From Bdellovibrionales bacterium (lineage in GTDB: Bacteria > Bdellovibrionota > UBA1018 > CAIMNF01), in the NCBI GenBank assembly GCA_947462765.1, contig CANHQK010000016.1, positions 1 to 37,774 on the forward strand: DNA of 37,774 bases, given 5' to 3'. Numbering within the stretch: the stretch's first letter is position 1; each line of letters begins with the position of its first letter. Both the position numbers and the translations under genes were made by a program. The notes below the pieces were generated by a model that made no database searches, was not told the DNA's origin, and saw only the letters and a program-made list of their open reading frames with translations. Of the stretch, positions 1 to 9,349 are shown piece by piece.

Positions 1-2
1 AG

Positions 3-158
3 ACTCTGAACCGTAAACTCAAGACCTACGTGGGCCCAGGACACTGGTTCGAGCAGGAGCGCCGCTACATGAGGATCGGTTACGGCTGGCCAGAGGATCG
101 CGAACTCCTACTCGGTCTCGAGCGCATCACTCAAGCCATCCGGGAAGTCAGGATTTAA
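3..158 (+). CDS. PLP-dependent aminotransferase, class I/II fold (C-terminal end only)
   Basis: The window opens inside this gene. The reading frame starting at base 3 is open for 51 codons and ends with TAA at 156-158. The visible tail reads PGHWFEQERRYMRIGYGWP followed by a helix of the type LLLGLERITQAIREV. A Gly-His-Trp/Phe stretch, then an Arg-hydrophobic-Gly-Tyr/Phe-Gly strand and a closing helix, is the usual C-terminal end of fold-type I aminotransferases. In that family the Arg before the 'IGYG' strand binds the substrate alpha-carboxylate. The PLP lysine and the rest of the protein lie outside the window, so the substrate cannot be assigned. A class I aminotransferase of the MocR/AspC-like group is the best guess. 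Confidence 0.55.
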   Translation, partial: TLNRKLKTYVGPGHWFEQERRYMRIGYGWPEDRELLLGLERITQAIREVRI

Positions 159-258
159 TCGATCCTGAGCGGACCCACCCCATGCACTGGGATGTGTCAC
201 ACGGGACACTCTATAGAATTCTCCGAACCGCCGATAAGATCAAGACAGGGGGTCGGGT

Positions 259-3200
259 TTGAGATTGGGGCGTCTTTCTTCAATTATTTTAGCGGGCGGT
301 CTGATATTCGCCGGATCAGCTTGCTCGAAGCAAGGGATGAGCGCCCTCTCAAAAGCTTTCGTGAAACCGTCCGGCAGCAGCCCAAGCAGCACCGCCCCTG
401 AATCGAACACATTTTTAATCACCCATCCGATCACCACCCCTCACACTTCCTCGGAGGCCGTCTTGACTGTGCAGGGCAACTGCCGTTCAGGATCCATGAT
501 CCGGACCAGCGGAGCCCTTTCCCAAACCGCAGGATGTGCGGGCGAACAGTTCTTGATCGACCTTGCTTCTCCCGCAGATGGGGAATTTCAGTACTTATTC
601 GAACAGATTGAACCCTCCGGAAGAGTGAGCGGTTCCGGGTCGCTGGTTTGGAAAAGAGACAGTTCCCTGCCTTCCACACCGGTGATCCAGTCTCCAGCAA
701 GCCCCGCCCATACCGCTGAATCCAATCTGACTCTCGAGGGAACCTGCACACCGGGTCACGTGGTGGAACTCTCGGGCGAATCATCGTCCGCTCTGAACTG
801 CCAGACCGGACGCTTTTCCTTCCTGATTCAGAAACAAGCAGATGGGGTCTACCCCTTTACGGTTCGCCAAAGGAATGCTGCAGGGACCGTCTCCGGAGCG
901 AGTGACTTCCTCTGGTTCAGGGATACCCACGCTCCCCCGGTGGCGACCATCGATCATCCAACCCAGACACCATCGGTCAGCAGGAGCGCTGCTCTCACTC
1001 TTTCCGGATCTTGTGAGACGGGAAATGTCGTGAGCCTCAGAGGCGCTGAAATTGCCGAAACAACCTGTGTGGGCGCGGCCTTCAGTTTTCAGGTCAATCG
1101 CACAGTGGATGGCACGTTCGATTTCGAAATTTTTCAGACGGATCGAGCAGGCAACCGCTCTCCGTCTATCCAGCACACCTGGAGCCACGATTCCACTCTC
1201 CCTCCTGCCCCACGCATCACCTCTCCCTCCCACCCCTTTCTTTCAAACCAGGGCGTGATCAGCCTCAACGGTCAGTGCGAACCCGGAGCGGTGGTGATGA
1301 TGACCGGGTCCGCATCCTTGTTATCGGGATGCTCTGCTGGAACTTTTCAATTCAATCTCACACCCGGGAGCGACGGGACCCACTCCTACTCCATCACACA
1401 AAGTGATGCAGCCGGGAATGTCTCGGAGGAAGCCCTGTTTGTTTGGACCCGGGACACGGTGGCTCCAGCCGCACCACAGATTCTTTCCCCATCCACTTCA
1501 CCGCATCGATCGGCAGCTGGCTCGATTGAAATCAGCGGGACTTGTGAAACAGGAGCTACCGTTGCACTAAGTGGTCAAGCAACCGGATCGGTCACTTGCA
1601 CGACACAGTCGTTCACCTTTACTGTCAATCAAGCCAACGATGGGAACTACTCTTTTTCCATTTCACAAACCGACGCTGCGGGAAACGGCTCACCCCTGGT
1701 CCATTTTGTATGGAACCGCGACTCCTCGGTGCCCCCTGAGCCGATTCTTCTCAATCCGGCCAATCGGAACCTGGTGACGAACCAGAACTCGCTCAGCATC
1801 AGTGGAACCTGTGCCCCCGGAACATCGGTTGAGCTGAACGGTACCACCTCACTGTCACAGCCCTGTACGACCGGCACCTTCGTTTTTGACATTCAAAAAG
1901 GGATGGATGGATCCTATCCCTTCAGCCTGCGGCAAATCAGCGGGAGTGGAGTTCCCTCAACGGCAGTTGCATTGAACTGGACCCGGGATACCGTCAGTCC
2001 AGGACTCCCTGTGCTCACATCCCCTTCTCAAACCGAACTCGTCACCAGTGGAGACTCGATCTTGATCTCAGGAACCTGCGAAAGCGGATCCACCGTAACC
2101 CTAACTGGGGACTCTCTGCACTCCACGAGTTGCGCATCAGGGAGTTTCGGCCATCTGGTAGAAAAAACAACTGATGGAACCTATTCGTTTTTGGTCAGTC
2201 AAATCGATCTGGCAGGGAACGGATCCGGGCAAGTGAGCGTGCTTTGGAAAAGGGATTCAACCCCCCCCGAGTCACTGGTGATTGCAACACCCTCCGGAAA
2301 TCCATTTGTATCCGGGAATGACCAGGTCACAGTGTCGGGAACTTGTGAGCCAAATTTGAGGATACTCATCAGCGACGAAACGACTGGTTCGCTCTCGGAG
2401 TCCTCCTGTTCGCCGATCGGTAGCTTCCAGGTCGTTTTCCAGAAGACCGCTGATGGGACCTACCCCTTCCGGATGCTTCAAAAGGACCTTGCCGAGAACC
2501 TGTCACCGATCACTGACTTCACATGGACTCGAGACACCAGTATTCCCCTTTCTCCAAACCTGACCCCGGTCACCAGTCCAACGCACACCAACGGGACCTC
2601 GATCGTGATCTCGGCATCCTGCGATGCGAGCATCTCACCCCTCCCATCGATCATCAGGGTATCCGGTGATGTAGAACCGTCTGAAATCCTGAACCCGCCC
2701 CAGGCCACCTGGACTGAATGCGTGAACGGGTCAGCAAGCTTCGAGGTGCGTAAGTCCTCAGATGGCAGCTTTCAATTTTTCTTTACCCAAGAAAACCCCA
2801 ACACTTCATTCAGCTCCTCACCGACCCAGTTCGTCTGGAATCGCGACACTCAAGCCCCGGCGAAGCCCGAGATAATCTCGCCCTCAGTACATCCCATCAC
2901 CGCCCCAGGCTCTCTCCAGCTCACCGGAGTCTGTGAGCCCCTAGCCACCGTCCGCATCCAGGGAGCCTCACAAGTTTCTACGGTGTGTACAATGAACTCC
3001 ACTTTTTCAGCCTGGGTCGAGAAAACGGAAGATGGCACCTATGATTTCAGTATCGATCAAACCGATTCGGCCGGGAACACTTCCCCTGCCGCTCTTCTTC
3101 GTTGGATTCGAAACTCAAATGCCATCTCTCCTCCTACCATCCTTTCGCCCGCCTCCAACCCGACCCTCAGCAACGAGGGACAGCTCTCCGTCAACGGGAG

Positions 3201-4371
3201 CTGCCTAAGCGGATACGAAGTCAGACTGAGTGGGGCAACGGTGAGCCAAAAACTCTGCGTCAATAACAGTTTCAACTTTTTGATCTCAGCTTCTACCGAC
3301 GGGACTCGAGAATATGCGATCACACAGGGAATCAATGGAATCTCCTCGGGCCCCGTCACCCTTCAATGGACCCGAGATACCGTAGCACCTACCATTCAGA
3401 TCATCACCGCTCCTCCTACCAATCAAATCGAAAGAACCTCACAGTTCGTTTTCACCGCTTCGGAAACCGATGTTCTATTCCAGTGTAAAGTGGACCAAGG
3501 TTCTTTTCAGACTTGTTCTTCGCCCTTCAATCTGGCCTCTATTCCGAATGGAGTTCACACCTTCACTGTTCAGGCCACCGACACTGCAGGGAATACGGGC
3601 CCGGGCATCAGCAGAGCTTGGACCCAAAATTCATTCAACACCATCGCCCTTTACCGTTTCGGCAGTGGAGCTCCGCTGAAAGATTCCTCCTTGTACTCCT
3701 CACTCGGAGCATCGTACGACCAATCCTTGACCGGGAGTACCTCCGTCCCTCCGGTACTCGATACCACCGGAAAACTCCCGGCTTCGGCTCCCACCAGCTT
3801 AAAATCGAGCTCGAGCACCCAGTTTTTTGCGCCGGGAAATTCCGTACTGAATACGCTCGGCAGGAAAACCCTGACGATTGAGGGTTTTGTGAAACTCTCT
3901 ACATTGATCAACAGTCAGAACAACTATTATACGCTGATATCGAAGTCCGGAAGCGTTGCTCCAGAGTTCGGATGGGAAGTCCGGCTTCGCCGTACCAACA
4001 AGTCGAATCAGTACGTCCTCGACTTCGTGGGGAGCTTGAACGGGACCAGCCCCGGCACGGTCGTTTCCTCGAATCCAATCCAAATATCAAATACTTCGAC
4101 TTGGAATTATTTTGCTGTGACCTGGAACCAGGGCTCCGTATCGTTTTATTTCGGATCCAACAGTGCAACCAGTCGGGGCAGTAAAACCATTGGACCTGTG
4201 GGGAGTGCAATTCTGGCAGCGACAAACGCGCCACTCCGAATCGGATTTGGAGCCAACTCCAGCACAAACGGTACGGCAAGATTTCTAGCTGGTTCAGTTG
4301 ATGAGATCAGGGTTTCCCAAATGGTGCGGCCGAGTCTCACTCTTCCCTTGAACGAGTTTGCACCTGACTGA
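259..4371 (+). CDS. Large lipoprotein with tandem Ig-like repeats and LamG-like C-terminal domain
   Basis: This 1370-residue protein is predicted to be secreted and lipidated. It has a hydrophobic signal segment (about residues 5-20) ending in AGSAC, with Cys22 as the likely lipidated residue. The start is TTG at 259, because the next in-frame ATG would lose the signal; a GGGGG run lies just upstream. Residues about 50-1050 hold eleven repeats of about 85-95 residues. Each begins with a 'P-x-I/L-x-SP' strand, has a Cys in a 'S/T-G-T/S-C' context and a second Cys about 20 residues later, then 'F...DG.Y.F...Q.D.AGN.S' and 'W.RD'. A different Ig-like module follows (FQCKVDQGSFQTC). The last 230 residues resemble a concanavalin/LamG jelly roll (LYRFGSGAPLKDSS, LTIEGFVKL, AVTW, LRIGFG, VDEIRVS). 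The likely role is surface adhesion or binding of a glycan or prey/host; the ligand is unknown. Confidence 0.8.
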   Translation: MRLGRLSSIILAGGLIFAGSACSKQGMSALSKAFVKPSGSSPSSTAPESNTFLITHPITTPHTSSEAVLTVQGNCRSGSMIRTSGALSQTAGCAGEQFLIDLASPADGEFQYLFEQIEPSGRVSGSGSLVWKRDSSLPSTPVIQSPASPAHTAESNLTLEGTCTPGHVVELSGESSSALNCQTGRFSFLIQKQADGVYPFTVRQRNAAGTVSGASDFLWFRDTHAPPVATIDHPTQTPSVSRSAALTLSGSCETGNVVSLRGAEIAETTCVGAAFSFQVNRTVDGTFDFEIFQTDRAGNRSPSIQHTWSHDSTLPPAPRITSPSHPFLSNQGVISLNGQCEPGAVVMMTGSASLLSGCSAGTFQFNLTPGSDGTHSYSITQSDAAGNVSEEALFVWTRDTVAPAAPQILSPSTSPHRSAAGSIEISGTCETGATVALSGQATGSVTCTTQSFTFTVNQANDGNYSFSISQTDAAGNGSPLVHFVWNRDSSVPPEPILLNPANRNLVTNQNSLSISGTCAPGTSVELNGTTSLSQPCTTGTFVFDIQKGMDGSYPFSLRQISGSGVPSTAVALNWTRDTVSPGLPVLTSPSQTELVTSGDSILISGTCESGSTVTLTGDSLHSTSCASGSFGHLVEKTTDGTYSFLVSQIDLAGNGSGQVSVLWKRDSTPPESLVIATPSGNPFVSGNDQVTVSGTCEPNLRILISDETTGSLSESSCSPIGSFQVVFQKTADGTYPFRMLQKDLAENLSPITDFTWTRDTSIPLSPNLTPVTSPTHTNGTSIVISASCDASISPLPSIIRVSGDVEPSEILNPPQATWTECVNGSASFEVRKSSDGSFQFFFTQENPNTSFSSSPTQFVWNRDTQAPAKPEIISPSVHPITAPGSLQLTGVCEPLATVRIQGASQVSTVCTMNSTFSAWVEKTEDGTYDFSIDQTDSAGNTSPAALLRWIRNSNAISPPTILSPASNPTLSNEGQLSVNGSCLSGYEVRLSGATVSQKLCVNNSFNFLISASTDGTREYAITQGINGISSGPVTLQWTRDTVAPTIQIITAPPTNQIERTSQFVFTASETDVLFQCKVDQGSFQTCSSPFNLASIPNGVHTFTVQATDTAGNTGPGISRAWTQNSFNTIALYRFGSGAPLKDSSLYSSLGASYDQSLTGSTSVPPVLDTTGKLPASAPTSLKSSSSTQFFAPGNSVLNTLGRKTLTIEGFVKLSTLINSQNNYYTLISKSGSVAPEFGWEVRLRRTNKSNQYVLDFVGSLNGTSPGTVVSSNPIQISNTSTWNYFAVTWNQGSVSFYFGSNSATSRGSKTIGPVGSAILAATNAPLRIGFGANSSTNGTARFLAGSVDEIRVSQMVRPSLTLPLNEFAPD

Positions 4372-4379
4372 CTCAGGTG
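4361..4379. terminator. Palindrome at a convergent gene junction, possible bidirectional terminator
   Basis: CACCTGA (4361-4367) and TCAGGTG (4373-4379) are perfect inverted repeats around a 5-base loop. They span the stop codons of both converging genes (TGA 4369-4371 on plus, TGA 4375-4373 on minus). There is no T-run on either side, so termination activity is uncertain. Confidence 0.35.
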
Positions 4380-5542
4380 AGGATCATGGCCTTCAATCGG
4401 CTGACCTGTTTCTTCTCGAAGGTCTCTTGACTGACGGCAAGCAAGGTTTTGAGCCCACCCTCGACCAAGTCCTTCCTGATCGATTGTGGCAAAAATCCCT
4501 CGAGAACCTGCTTCGAGCCGAACCCGGATGCCATCCCGGCCAAGGCCCTCGAGTATCCTTGCGAGGTGTAAATGGAAAGCGGATTCAACTTCTTCCAGCC
4601 GAGGACCAAGGCTTCGATGATTTCACGGAAGTCGCCTTCTTGCAGTTCCCCGGAACGGGCGCCCTCCTGCACGAGTGTGCGCCCCCAATCATCGAGAAAT
4701 AACCCGAATGGCAGCAGGAACTTTGGTGATTTCCGCAAAGCTTTGGGGCCCCTCAGGGCGAAATTACGATGGTTCTCGCTTGCGATCAGGGCCTGATACA
4801 CCCTTCCTGCCTCGACGAACACGGGTTTAGGTTGCCGCGCATCCTCATGCCCCGAGCGATACACTCTGCGTTTCAGGATATCCGAGTCCTCGATCTCCCA
4901 GGCGTCAAACATGCGGTCGAGATCTCCAAGATTGTGTGCGACCGCAGCCACACCGGACAAATACCGTTTCATGGTCTCGGGCCCGGGAGCCGCCACAAAG
5001 GCTTCCCTCAATTCGGTGAGGGCTGCTTCTTGGAGCTTCAGGCCCCTCTCAATCTCCTCGCGGATCTCGCCGATGCGGTGAGGATTGGACCGACGGGCAC
5101 ACCCGTAAGCCCCCATCGCTACGGAAAACCATTCTCCTTGGTGCCCCGACAATTTCAGACCCGACGGAGTAAAGACCAGACGGGCTGACACGCCGACTTC
5201 ATTCCAAGTGCCCATTTCAATCACGCGGTTCCACATTGGATCGAAGGAGGATTCCGCCTGTATCCCTTTCCAAAGTTTTTGCCGGATGGCAAGGTCCACA
5301 TCGGTCGGCACGAAAGTCCCCACCGTCGCGACATGGGCGCTCAAACAAAGATCGAAATAGGCCCAAAGGTCATGCTCATCCGGAGGGCTTGCCTTGGCCT
5401 GCCTGAGAATATCGAGGAATCCGCGATGGCTACCACCCTCGAGAACGTTCGGTCCATCAAACACGAAAGGAGCAGTGCCCTCGACCGCCTCAATCAGGGC
5501 CCCGGGAGCGATCCCGGGTTTTCGCAGAACCGGACGAGACAT
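4373..5542 (-). CDS. Conserved-looking hypothetical protein downstream of polA
   Basis: This is a 389-residue soluble protein that I do not recognise. It has no signal peptide and no membrane segment. I chose ATG at 5542, two bases after the polA stop and 8 bases after a GGAG that lies inside the polA end; a TTG 18 bases earlier (5560) is also in frame but poorly placed. The first half is mixed (FDGPNVLEGGSHRGF, GEWFSVAMGAYGCA). The second half is helical, with LKLQEAALTELREAF and WGRTLVQEGARSGELQEGDF, and resembles an all-helical binding domain. The 2-base spacing to polA implies co-transcription and translational coupling. A link to DNA repair would be inference from position only. Confidence 0.7.
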   Translation of the reverse strand: MSRPVLRKPGIAPGALIEAVEGTAPFVFDGPNVLEGGSHRGFLDILRQAKASPPDEHDLWAYFDLCLSAHVATVGTFVPTDVDLAIRQKLWKGIQAESSFDPMWNRVIEMGTWNEVGVSARLVFTPSGLKLSGHQGEWFSVAMGAYGCARRSNPHRIGEIREEIERGLKLQEAALTELREAFVAAPGPETMKRYLSGVAAVAHNLGDLDRMFDAWEIEDSDILKRRVYRSGHEDARQPKPVFVEAGRVYQALIASENHRNFALRGPKALRKSPKFLLPFGLFLDDWGRTLVQEGARSGELQEGDFREIIEALVLGWKKLNPLSIYTSQGYSRALAGMASGFGSKQVLEGFLPQSIRKDLVEGGLKTLLAVSQETFEKKQVSRLKAMILT

Positions 5543-5544
5543 AC

Positions 5545-8268
5545 TCAAAGCTCCGACCAACGGGCACCAGTGGAAACATTCACCAAGAGCGGCACTTTGA
5601 GCTCGATGGCCTTCTCCATGGTCTCACGAAGAAGTCCACTGACCGCATCAACCTCATCTGCCGGACATTCAAGCACCAGTTCATCGTGAACTTGCAAAAG
5701 GATCTTAGCGCGAAAACCCCGCTCTCTCAGCTCATGATGCAGGCGCACCATCGCCACCTTGATCAGATCGGAGGCAGTCCCCTGAATGGGGCTGTTCATT
5801 GCCATCCGTTCGGCATTGGCCCTCACTGCCGCATTCGAGGAGCGTATTTCAGGAAGCATTCGCTTCCGACCCAAAAGTGTGGTCACAAAACCATCTGCAT
5901 GAGCGGCCGCCACCTGTGAATCGAGAAAAGCCTTCACACCCGCATAGCGGTGGAAGTAACTTTCGATCATGGCCTTGGCCTCCCCCCGCGGGATATGAAG
6001 CTCCTCGGCCAGACCAAAAACAGTTTTCCCGTACATTAAGCCGAAATTGATCGCTTTTGCGAACGCTCGCTCCTCATCGGTGACCACCGATGGGTCTTTC
6101 TTGAAGATCCCGCTCGCGGTTCTACGGTGAACATCCTCACCCGAACGGAAGGATTCACACAGCACCGGATCACCACTCAGATGCGCAAGAATCCGGAGCT
6201 CGATCTGCGAATAGTCCGCTGAGATCAGTTTGGATCCCTCCTCGGCGACAAACGCTTCCCGGATACGCTGACCGCGTGCAGATCGGGTCGGGATGTTCTG
6301 GAGATTGGGGTCCGAGCTCGAGAGCCGCCCCGTGGCAGTACCGGTCAGATGGAAACTGGTGCGGATCCGGCTGTCCTTCGGATCCCGCAACTCCTGTAGC
6401 GGTTGCACGTAGGTCCCCTTGAGCTTCGAAATTTCCCTGAATTCGAGCAACAAACGGGGAGCCTCGTGCAAGGGAGCAAGGGCTTCGAGCACTGAAGCAT
6501 CAGTGGAATAACCTGTTTTAGTCTTCGACTGCGGAGGAAGACTGAGTTCTTCAAAAAGGAAACCCGCCAACTGTTTGGGAGAATTCAAATTGAGCCCGGG
6601 ATTCTTTGAAAAGGCCAGGATCCGCTTTTCAATGGATCTCAGGTCCTGCTCGAACTCCCGTTCGAGCTTTTGCAAAAACGGAACATCAACCTTGATCCCC
6701 GACTCCTCCATCTCAGCGACCACGCCGACCATGGGCAAATCCACCTCGCGGAACAATTTTTCCACTCCGGCCCGGCTCACCTCAGAACGGAGCCTCTCCC
6801 AAAGCAGAAAGGCCGCCCAAGCATCCTCGGCCGAGTATCGGGTCGCCTCTTCGATCGAAACCTGCTCGAATCCGATCTGAGACGCTCCCTTGCCAGTGAC
6901 CTCCTCATAGGTCTTCATGTCGTACCCGAGGTATTTTTTGGCAAGAAAGTCGAGATTGTGACGACCGCTCGAATCGAGGGCGTAGGCTGCGACCATGGTA
7001 TCAGCCTCGATTCCTTGAAGTTCCACTCCTTGGGATCGCATGACCCGGATGTCGTATTTCAGATTCTGACCGATCTTGAGGATCGACGGATCCTCGAGAA
7101 TGGGAGTCAACTCGCGTAGAACCGTCTCAAGCTCGAGCTGAGGCGACCTGGACTCGAGCGTGAGCTCGTGCCCCACCGGGATGTAATAACCTTTTTCGGA
7201 ATCAAATGAAATTGCGATTCCCACCAGTCTGGCCTTACGCGGATCAAGGGATGTCGTCTCGGTGTCGAAGGCAAATCTCTTCTTCTCCCGAATCACTTTC
7301 ACCAAGTCAGCCAAAGCACCTTCAGTGCTGACGGTATGAAAAACGGGCTTCAGCGAATTCTCTCTCGCCGCCTCGAGGGGGGCATCCTGACCTGACCCGA
7401 TCGAGGAATACTTCGAGTGAAGGGAGCGGAAATTGAAGTGTTTGACAAAATCAAGCAAGGGACGGGTCACCCGGAATTCGAACGCCGCCTGTTCGGGCGA
7501 AATCGTGAGGGGAATGTCCTCTTTCAATGTAGCGAGTTCCTGGGAGAGCAGGGCTGCGGATTCGCCCTCCACAATCATCTCCCCTTTTTTTCCTTTGATC
7601 TTTCCTTGTTTGGCAGCCTCGATGACACCCTCGAGCGTCCGGTAATCCTTGAGAAGCTGCTCCGCTCCCTTGGGACCGATGCCGGTGATTCCCGGGATAT
7701 TATCTGATGCATCTCCCACCATGGCCAGGTAGTCGCGGACCTGCGAGGGCTCGACGCCGAACTTTTCCATGACCTCGTGCGGGGTGTAATGCACTTCCTT
7801 CATCGTATCCCAGAGTTGAGTCTTGGAATTGACCAACGCCATGAGGTCCTTGTCCCCGGAAACGATGACCGTCCGATGATTCGAATCACTGCCGATCCAT
7901 TGCCGGTTCAGCGTGGCGATCAGATCGTCCGCCTCCACCCCGCTCTGACGGAATGAAGGAATCCCCATCACTTGAACGAGTTTTTCGATCAGATCGAACT
8001 GCGGGATCAGCATCTCAGGAGGAGCCGAACGATTGGCCTTGTATTCGGGATAACGGAGCTTCCTGAATGAAGGCTCCTTCGAGTCATAAACCACCGCAAG
8101 GTAACGTGGGCCGGCCTCATCAATGAGGCGTCCGAGCATGGTGGCAACCCCGTAAACCGCATTAACCGGCGTGCCGTCCGGAGCGGTGAGCTCCCTCACC
8201 GCATAGAAAGCCCTGAAAATGAAGGAGCTAATGTCGATGAGATAAAGAGTATTGTAAGGCTTGCTCAA
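5545..8268 (-). CDS. polA: DNA polymerase I
   Basis: This 907-residue enzyme is full length for the family and has all three domains. The 5'-nuclease domain (about 1-290) has VEADDLIATL, SGDKDLMALV and GDASDNIPGI(T)GIGPKGA. The 3'-5' proofreading domain (about 320-500) keeps the catalytic residues FDTETT (D335, E337), NLKYD (D406) and YSAED (D482). The polymerase domain has motif A DYSQIELR (D685), an O-helix with R734, K738, F742 and Y746, and motif C QVHDE (D862, E863). It fills gaps and removes RNA primers during replication and excision repair. Its ATG overlaps the stop of the upstream RDD gene by 4 bases (ATGA), so it is translated within an operon with the gmhA-like gene and the downstream unknown gene. 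Proofreading is intact, unlike some bacterial PolA enzymes that have lost it. Confidence 0.98.
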   Translation of the reverse strand: MSKPYNTLYLIDISSFIFRAFYAVRELTAPDGTPVNAVYGVATMLGRLIDEAGPRYLAVVYDSKEPSFRKLRYPEYKANRSAPPEMLIPQFDLIEKLVQVMGIPSFRQSGVEADDLIATLNRQWIGSDSNHRTVIVSGDKDLMALVNSKTQLWDTMKEVHYTPHEVMEKFGVEPSQVRDYLAMVGDASDNIPGITGIGPKGAEQLLKDYRTLEGVIEAAKQGKIKGKKGEMIVEGESAALLSQELATLKEDIPLTISPEQAAFEFRVTRPLLDFVKHFNFRSLHSKYSSIGSGQDAPLEAARENSLKPVFHTVSTEGALADLVKVIREKKRFAFDTETTSLDPRKARLVGIAISFDSEKGYYIPVGHELTLESRSPQLELETVLRELTPILEDPSILKIGQNLKYDIRVMRSQGVELQGIEADTMVAAYALDSSGRHNLDFLAKKYLGYDMKTYEEVTGKGASQIGFEQVSIEEATRYSAEDAWAAFLLWERLRSEVSRAGVEKLFREVDLPMVGVVAEMEESGIKVDVPFLQKLEREFEQDLRSIEKRILAFSKNPGLNLNSPKQLAGFLFEELSLPPQSKTKTGYSTDASVLEALAPLHEAPRLLLEFREISKLKGTYVQPLQELRDPKDSRIRTSFHLTGTATGRLSSSDPNLQNIPTRSARGQRIREAFVAEEGSKLISADYSQIELRILAHLSGDPVLCESFRSGEDVHRRTASGIFKKDPSVVTDEERAFAKAINFGLMYGKTVFGLAEELHIPRGEAKAMIESYFHRYAGVKAFLDSQVAAAHADGFVTTLLGRKRMLPEIRSSNAAVRANAERMAMNSPIQGTASDLIKVAMVRLHHELRERGFRAKILLQVHDELVLECPADEVDAVSGLLRETMEKAIELKVPLLVNVSTGARWSEL

Positions 8269-8699
8269 GAGACCGGACCTTTCCCGACCACGCTATCGGC
8301 CATCACATCTCCCAGTCGTTGATGCTTTTCCGCACGGGCGATCAGACTGAGTTCGATCAAACCAAGTGGAATCCCCACCAGTGCTGACAGGATCCAACCC
8401 CAGAATGGAATGATCATCAGAAAGGTTACGAAGCCCACTGGAATATTGCGGATCACAGAAATCCTGAGGCCGGAGGGCCGGCCTTCAGGGTCCAGCACTT
8501 GGATCCCCACCAGTTTTTTTCCCAGACTCTGCCCCTTGAGTGCGTTGACCGGCAACCCGTCGGCCACCAAAGAGTATATAAAACCTAGAACCGCTCCCGC
8601 ATTTCCCATCACCCTTCCGAGAGTGAATACAATGAGGAGGTCGATGAACTTGGCGAAAAGCCGGGATTGTAAACTTGCGTATTGCACCGTCTGACTCAA
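8265..8699 (-). CDS. RDD family membrane protein
   Basis: This is a 144-residue inner-membrane protein. It begins YASLQSRLFAKFIDLLIVF, the Arg-x-x-Ala-x-x-Ile-Asp first helix that defines the RDD family. Later come GQSLGKKLVGIQVLD, the conserved cytoplasmic turn, and IRNIPVGFV, then a hydrophobic hairpin and HQRLGDVMADSVV, the terminal conserved patch. Three hydrophobic segments are visible (about 16-48, 80-97 and 99-118). The family is poorly understood; some members have been linked to Na+/Li+ or K+/H+ exchange, but this one cannot be assigned. It overlaps both neighbours by 4 bases, so it is coupled to the gmhA-like gene upstream and polA downstream. Confidence 0.85.
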   Translation of the reverse strand: MSQTVQYASLQSRLFAKFIDLLIVFTLGRVMGNAGAVLGFIYSLVADGLPVNALKGQSLGKKLVGIQVLDPEGRPSGLRISVIRNIPVGFVTFLMIIPFWGWILSALVGIPLGLIELSLIARAEKHQRLGDVMADSVVGKGPVS

Positions 8700-9301
8700 G
8701 CCTTCAAAAAGAAGCGATCCATGACGTCGACCAGAGAGTGCACGATGAAAATGTGAGTCTCCTGGATCCGGCTCGAGTTGGCCCCACCCGCTACATTCAA
8801 ATTCAGATCAGAGAGCTCCTTCAGCTTCCCACCGCTTCCACCCGTCATCGATACCACTTTCATCCCACGGGACCTGGCAGCCTCGACTGCCTTGATCACG
8901 TTTTTGGAGTTTCCGGACGTGGAGATCGCAAGCAAGACGTCTCCGGCACGGCCGAGTCCGAGGACTTGCTTCTCAAAAACGACATCGTAAGAGTAATCGT
9001 TGGCGATCGCCGTCAGATTGGAAGTGTCCGTAGTGAGAGCCAGCGCCGGAAGCGGATTCCGCTCGATCAGCATCCTTCCCACCATTTCAGCCGCCATATG
9101 CTGGGCATCGGCCGCAGAGCCCCCGTTTCCACAGATCATGAGCTTTCCGCCGGTACGGATCGAGTCGGAAATGATCCGGCACGCCTCGATGATGGAATCG
9201 AGGTGCTCATCCAGAAAACGTTGCTTGGCCCGGAGGGACTCTTCGAAGGTGCCACGGATGTATTCTCTGATGGAATCCATTGTTTTTTTCGACCCTTTCA
9301 T
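8696..9301 (-). CDS. gmhA: SIS-domain sugar isomerase, likely sedoheptulose-7-phosphate isomerase
   Basis: This is a 201-residue cytoplasmic enzyme of the GmhA type, which converts sedoheptulose 7-phosphate to D-glycero-D-manno-heptose 7-phosphate, the first step to LPS core heptose. The motif ICGNGGSAADAQHMAAE carries the metal ligands H68 and E72. Q180 and H188, eight residues apart near the C-terminus, match the other metal-site pair in the E. coli enzyme. AISTSGNSKNV is the phosphosugar-binding SIS loop. Two starts are possible: ATG 9301, or ATG 9280 (residue 8), which fits the usual length better and has AAAGGG upstream. It is the first gene of the minus-strand run to polA and faces trxA. 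The paralogue DiaA, a DnaA-binding SIS protein, is an alternative given the replication context, but the retained metal ligands favour GmhA. Confidence 0.8.
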   Translation of the reverse strand: MKGSKKTMDSIREYIRGTFEESLRAKQRFLDEHLDSIIEACRIISDSIRTGGKLMICGNGGSAADAQHMAAEMVGRMLIERNPLPALALTTDTSNLTAIANDYSYDVVFEKQVLGLGRAGDVLLAISTSGNSKNVIKAVEAARSRGMKVVSMTGGSGGKLKELSDLNLNVAGGANSSRIQETHIFIVHSLVDVMDRFFLKA

Positions 9302-9349
9302 CGAGTGCTTCTATTTGGAGATTTCTGTTTTCAGTGTTACGACAGAAAC

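Noticed and set aside
159-258. Promoter for the Ig-repeat lipoprotein with TATAGAAT at 212-219
   Set aside because: The -10 box is fair, but no -35 box at 16-18 bases is convincing, so it was not listed.
8675-9349. Long plus-strand open frame leading into thioredoxin (335 codons in all)
   Set aside because: The first 225 codons are antisense to the gmhA-like gene and unlike any protein family; thioredoxin starts at 9350.
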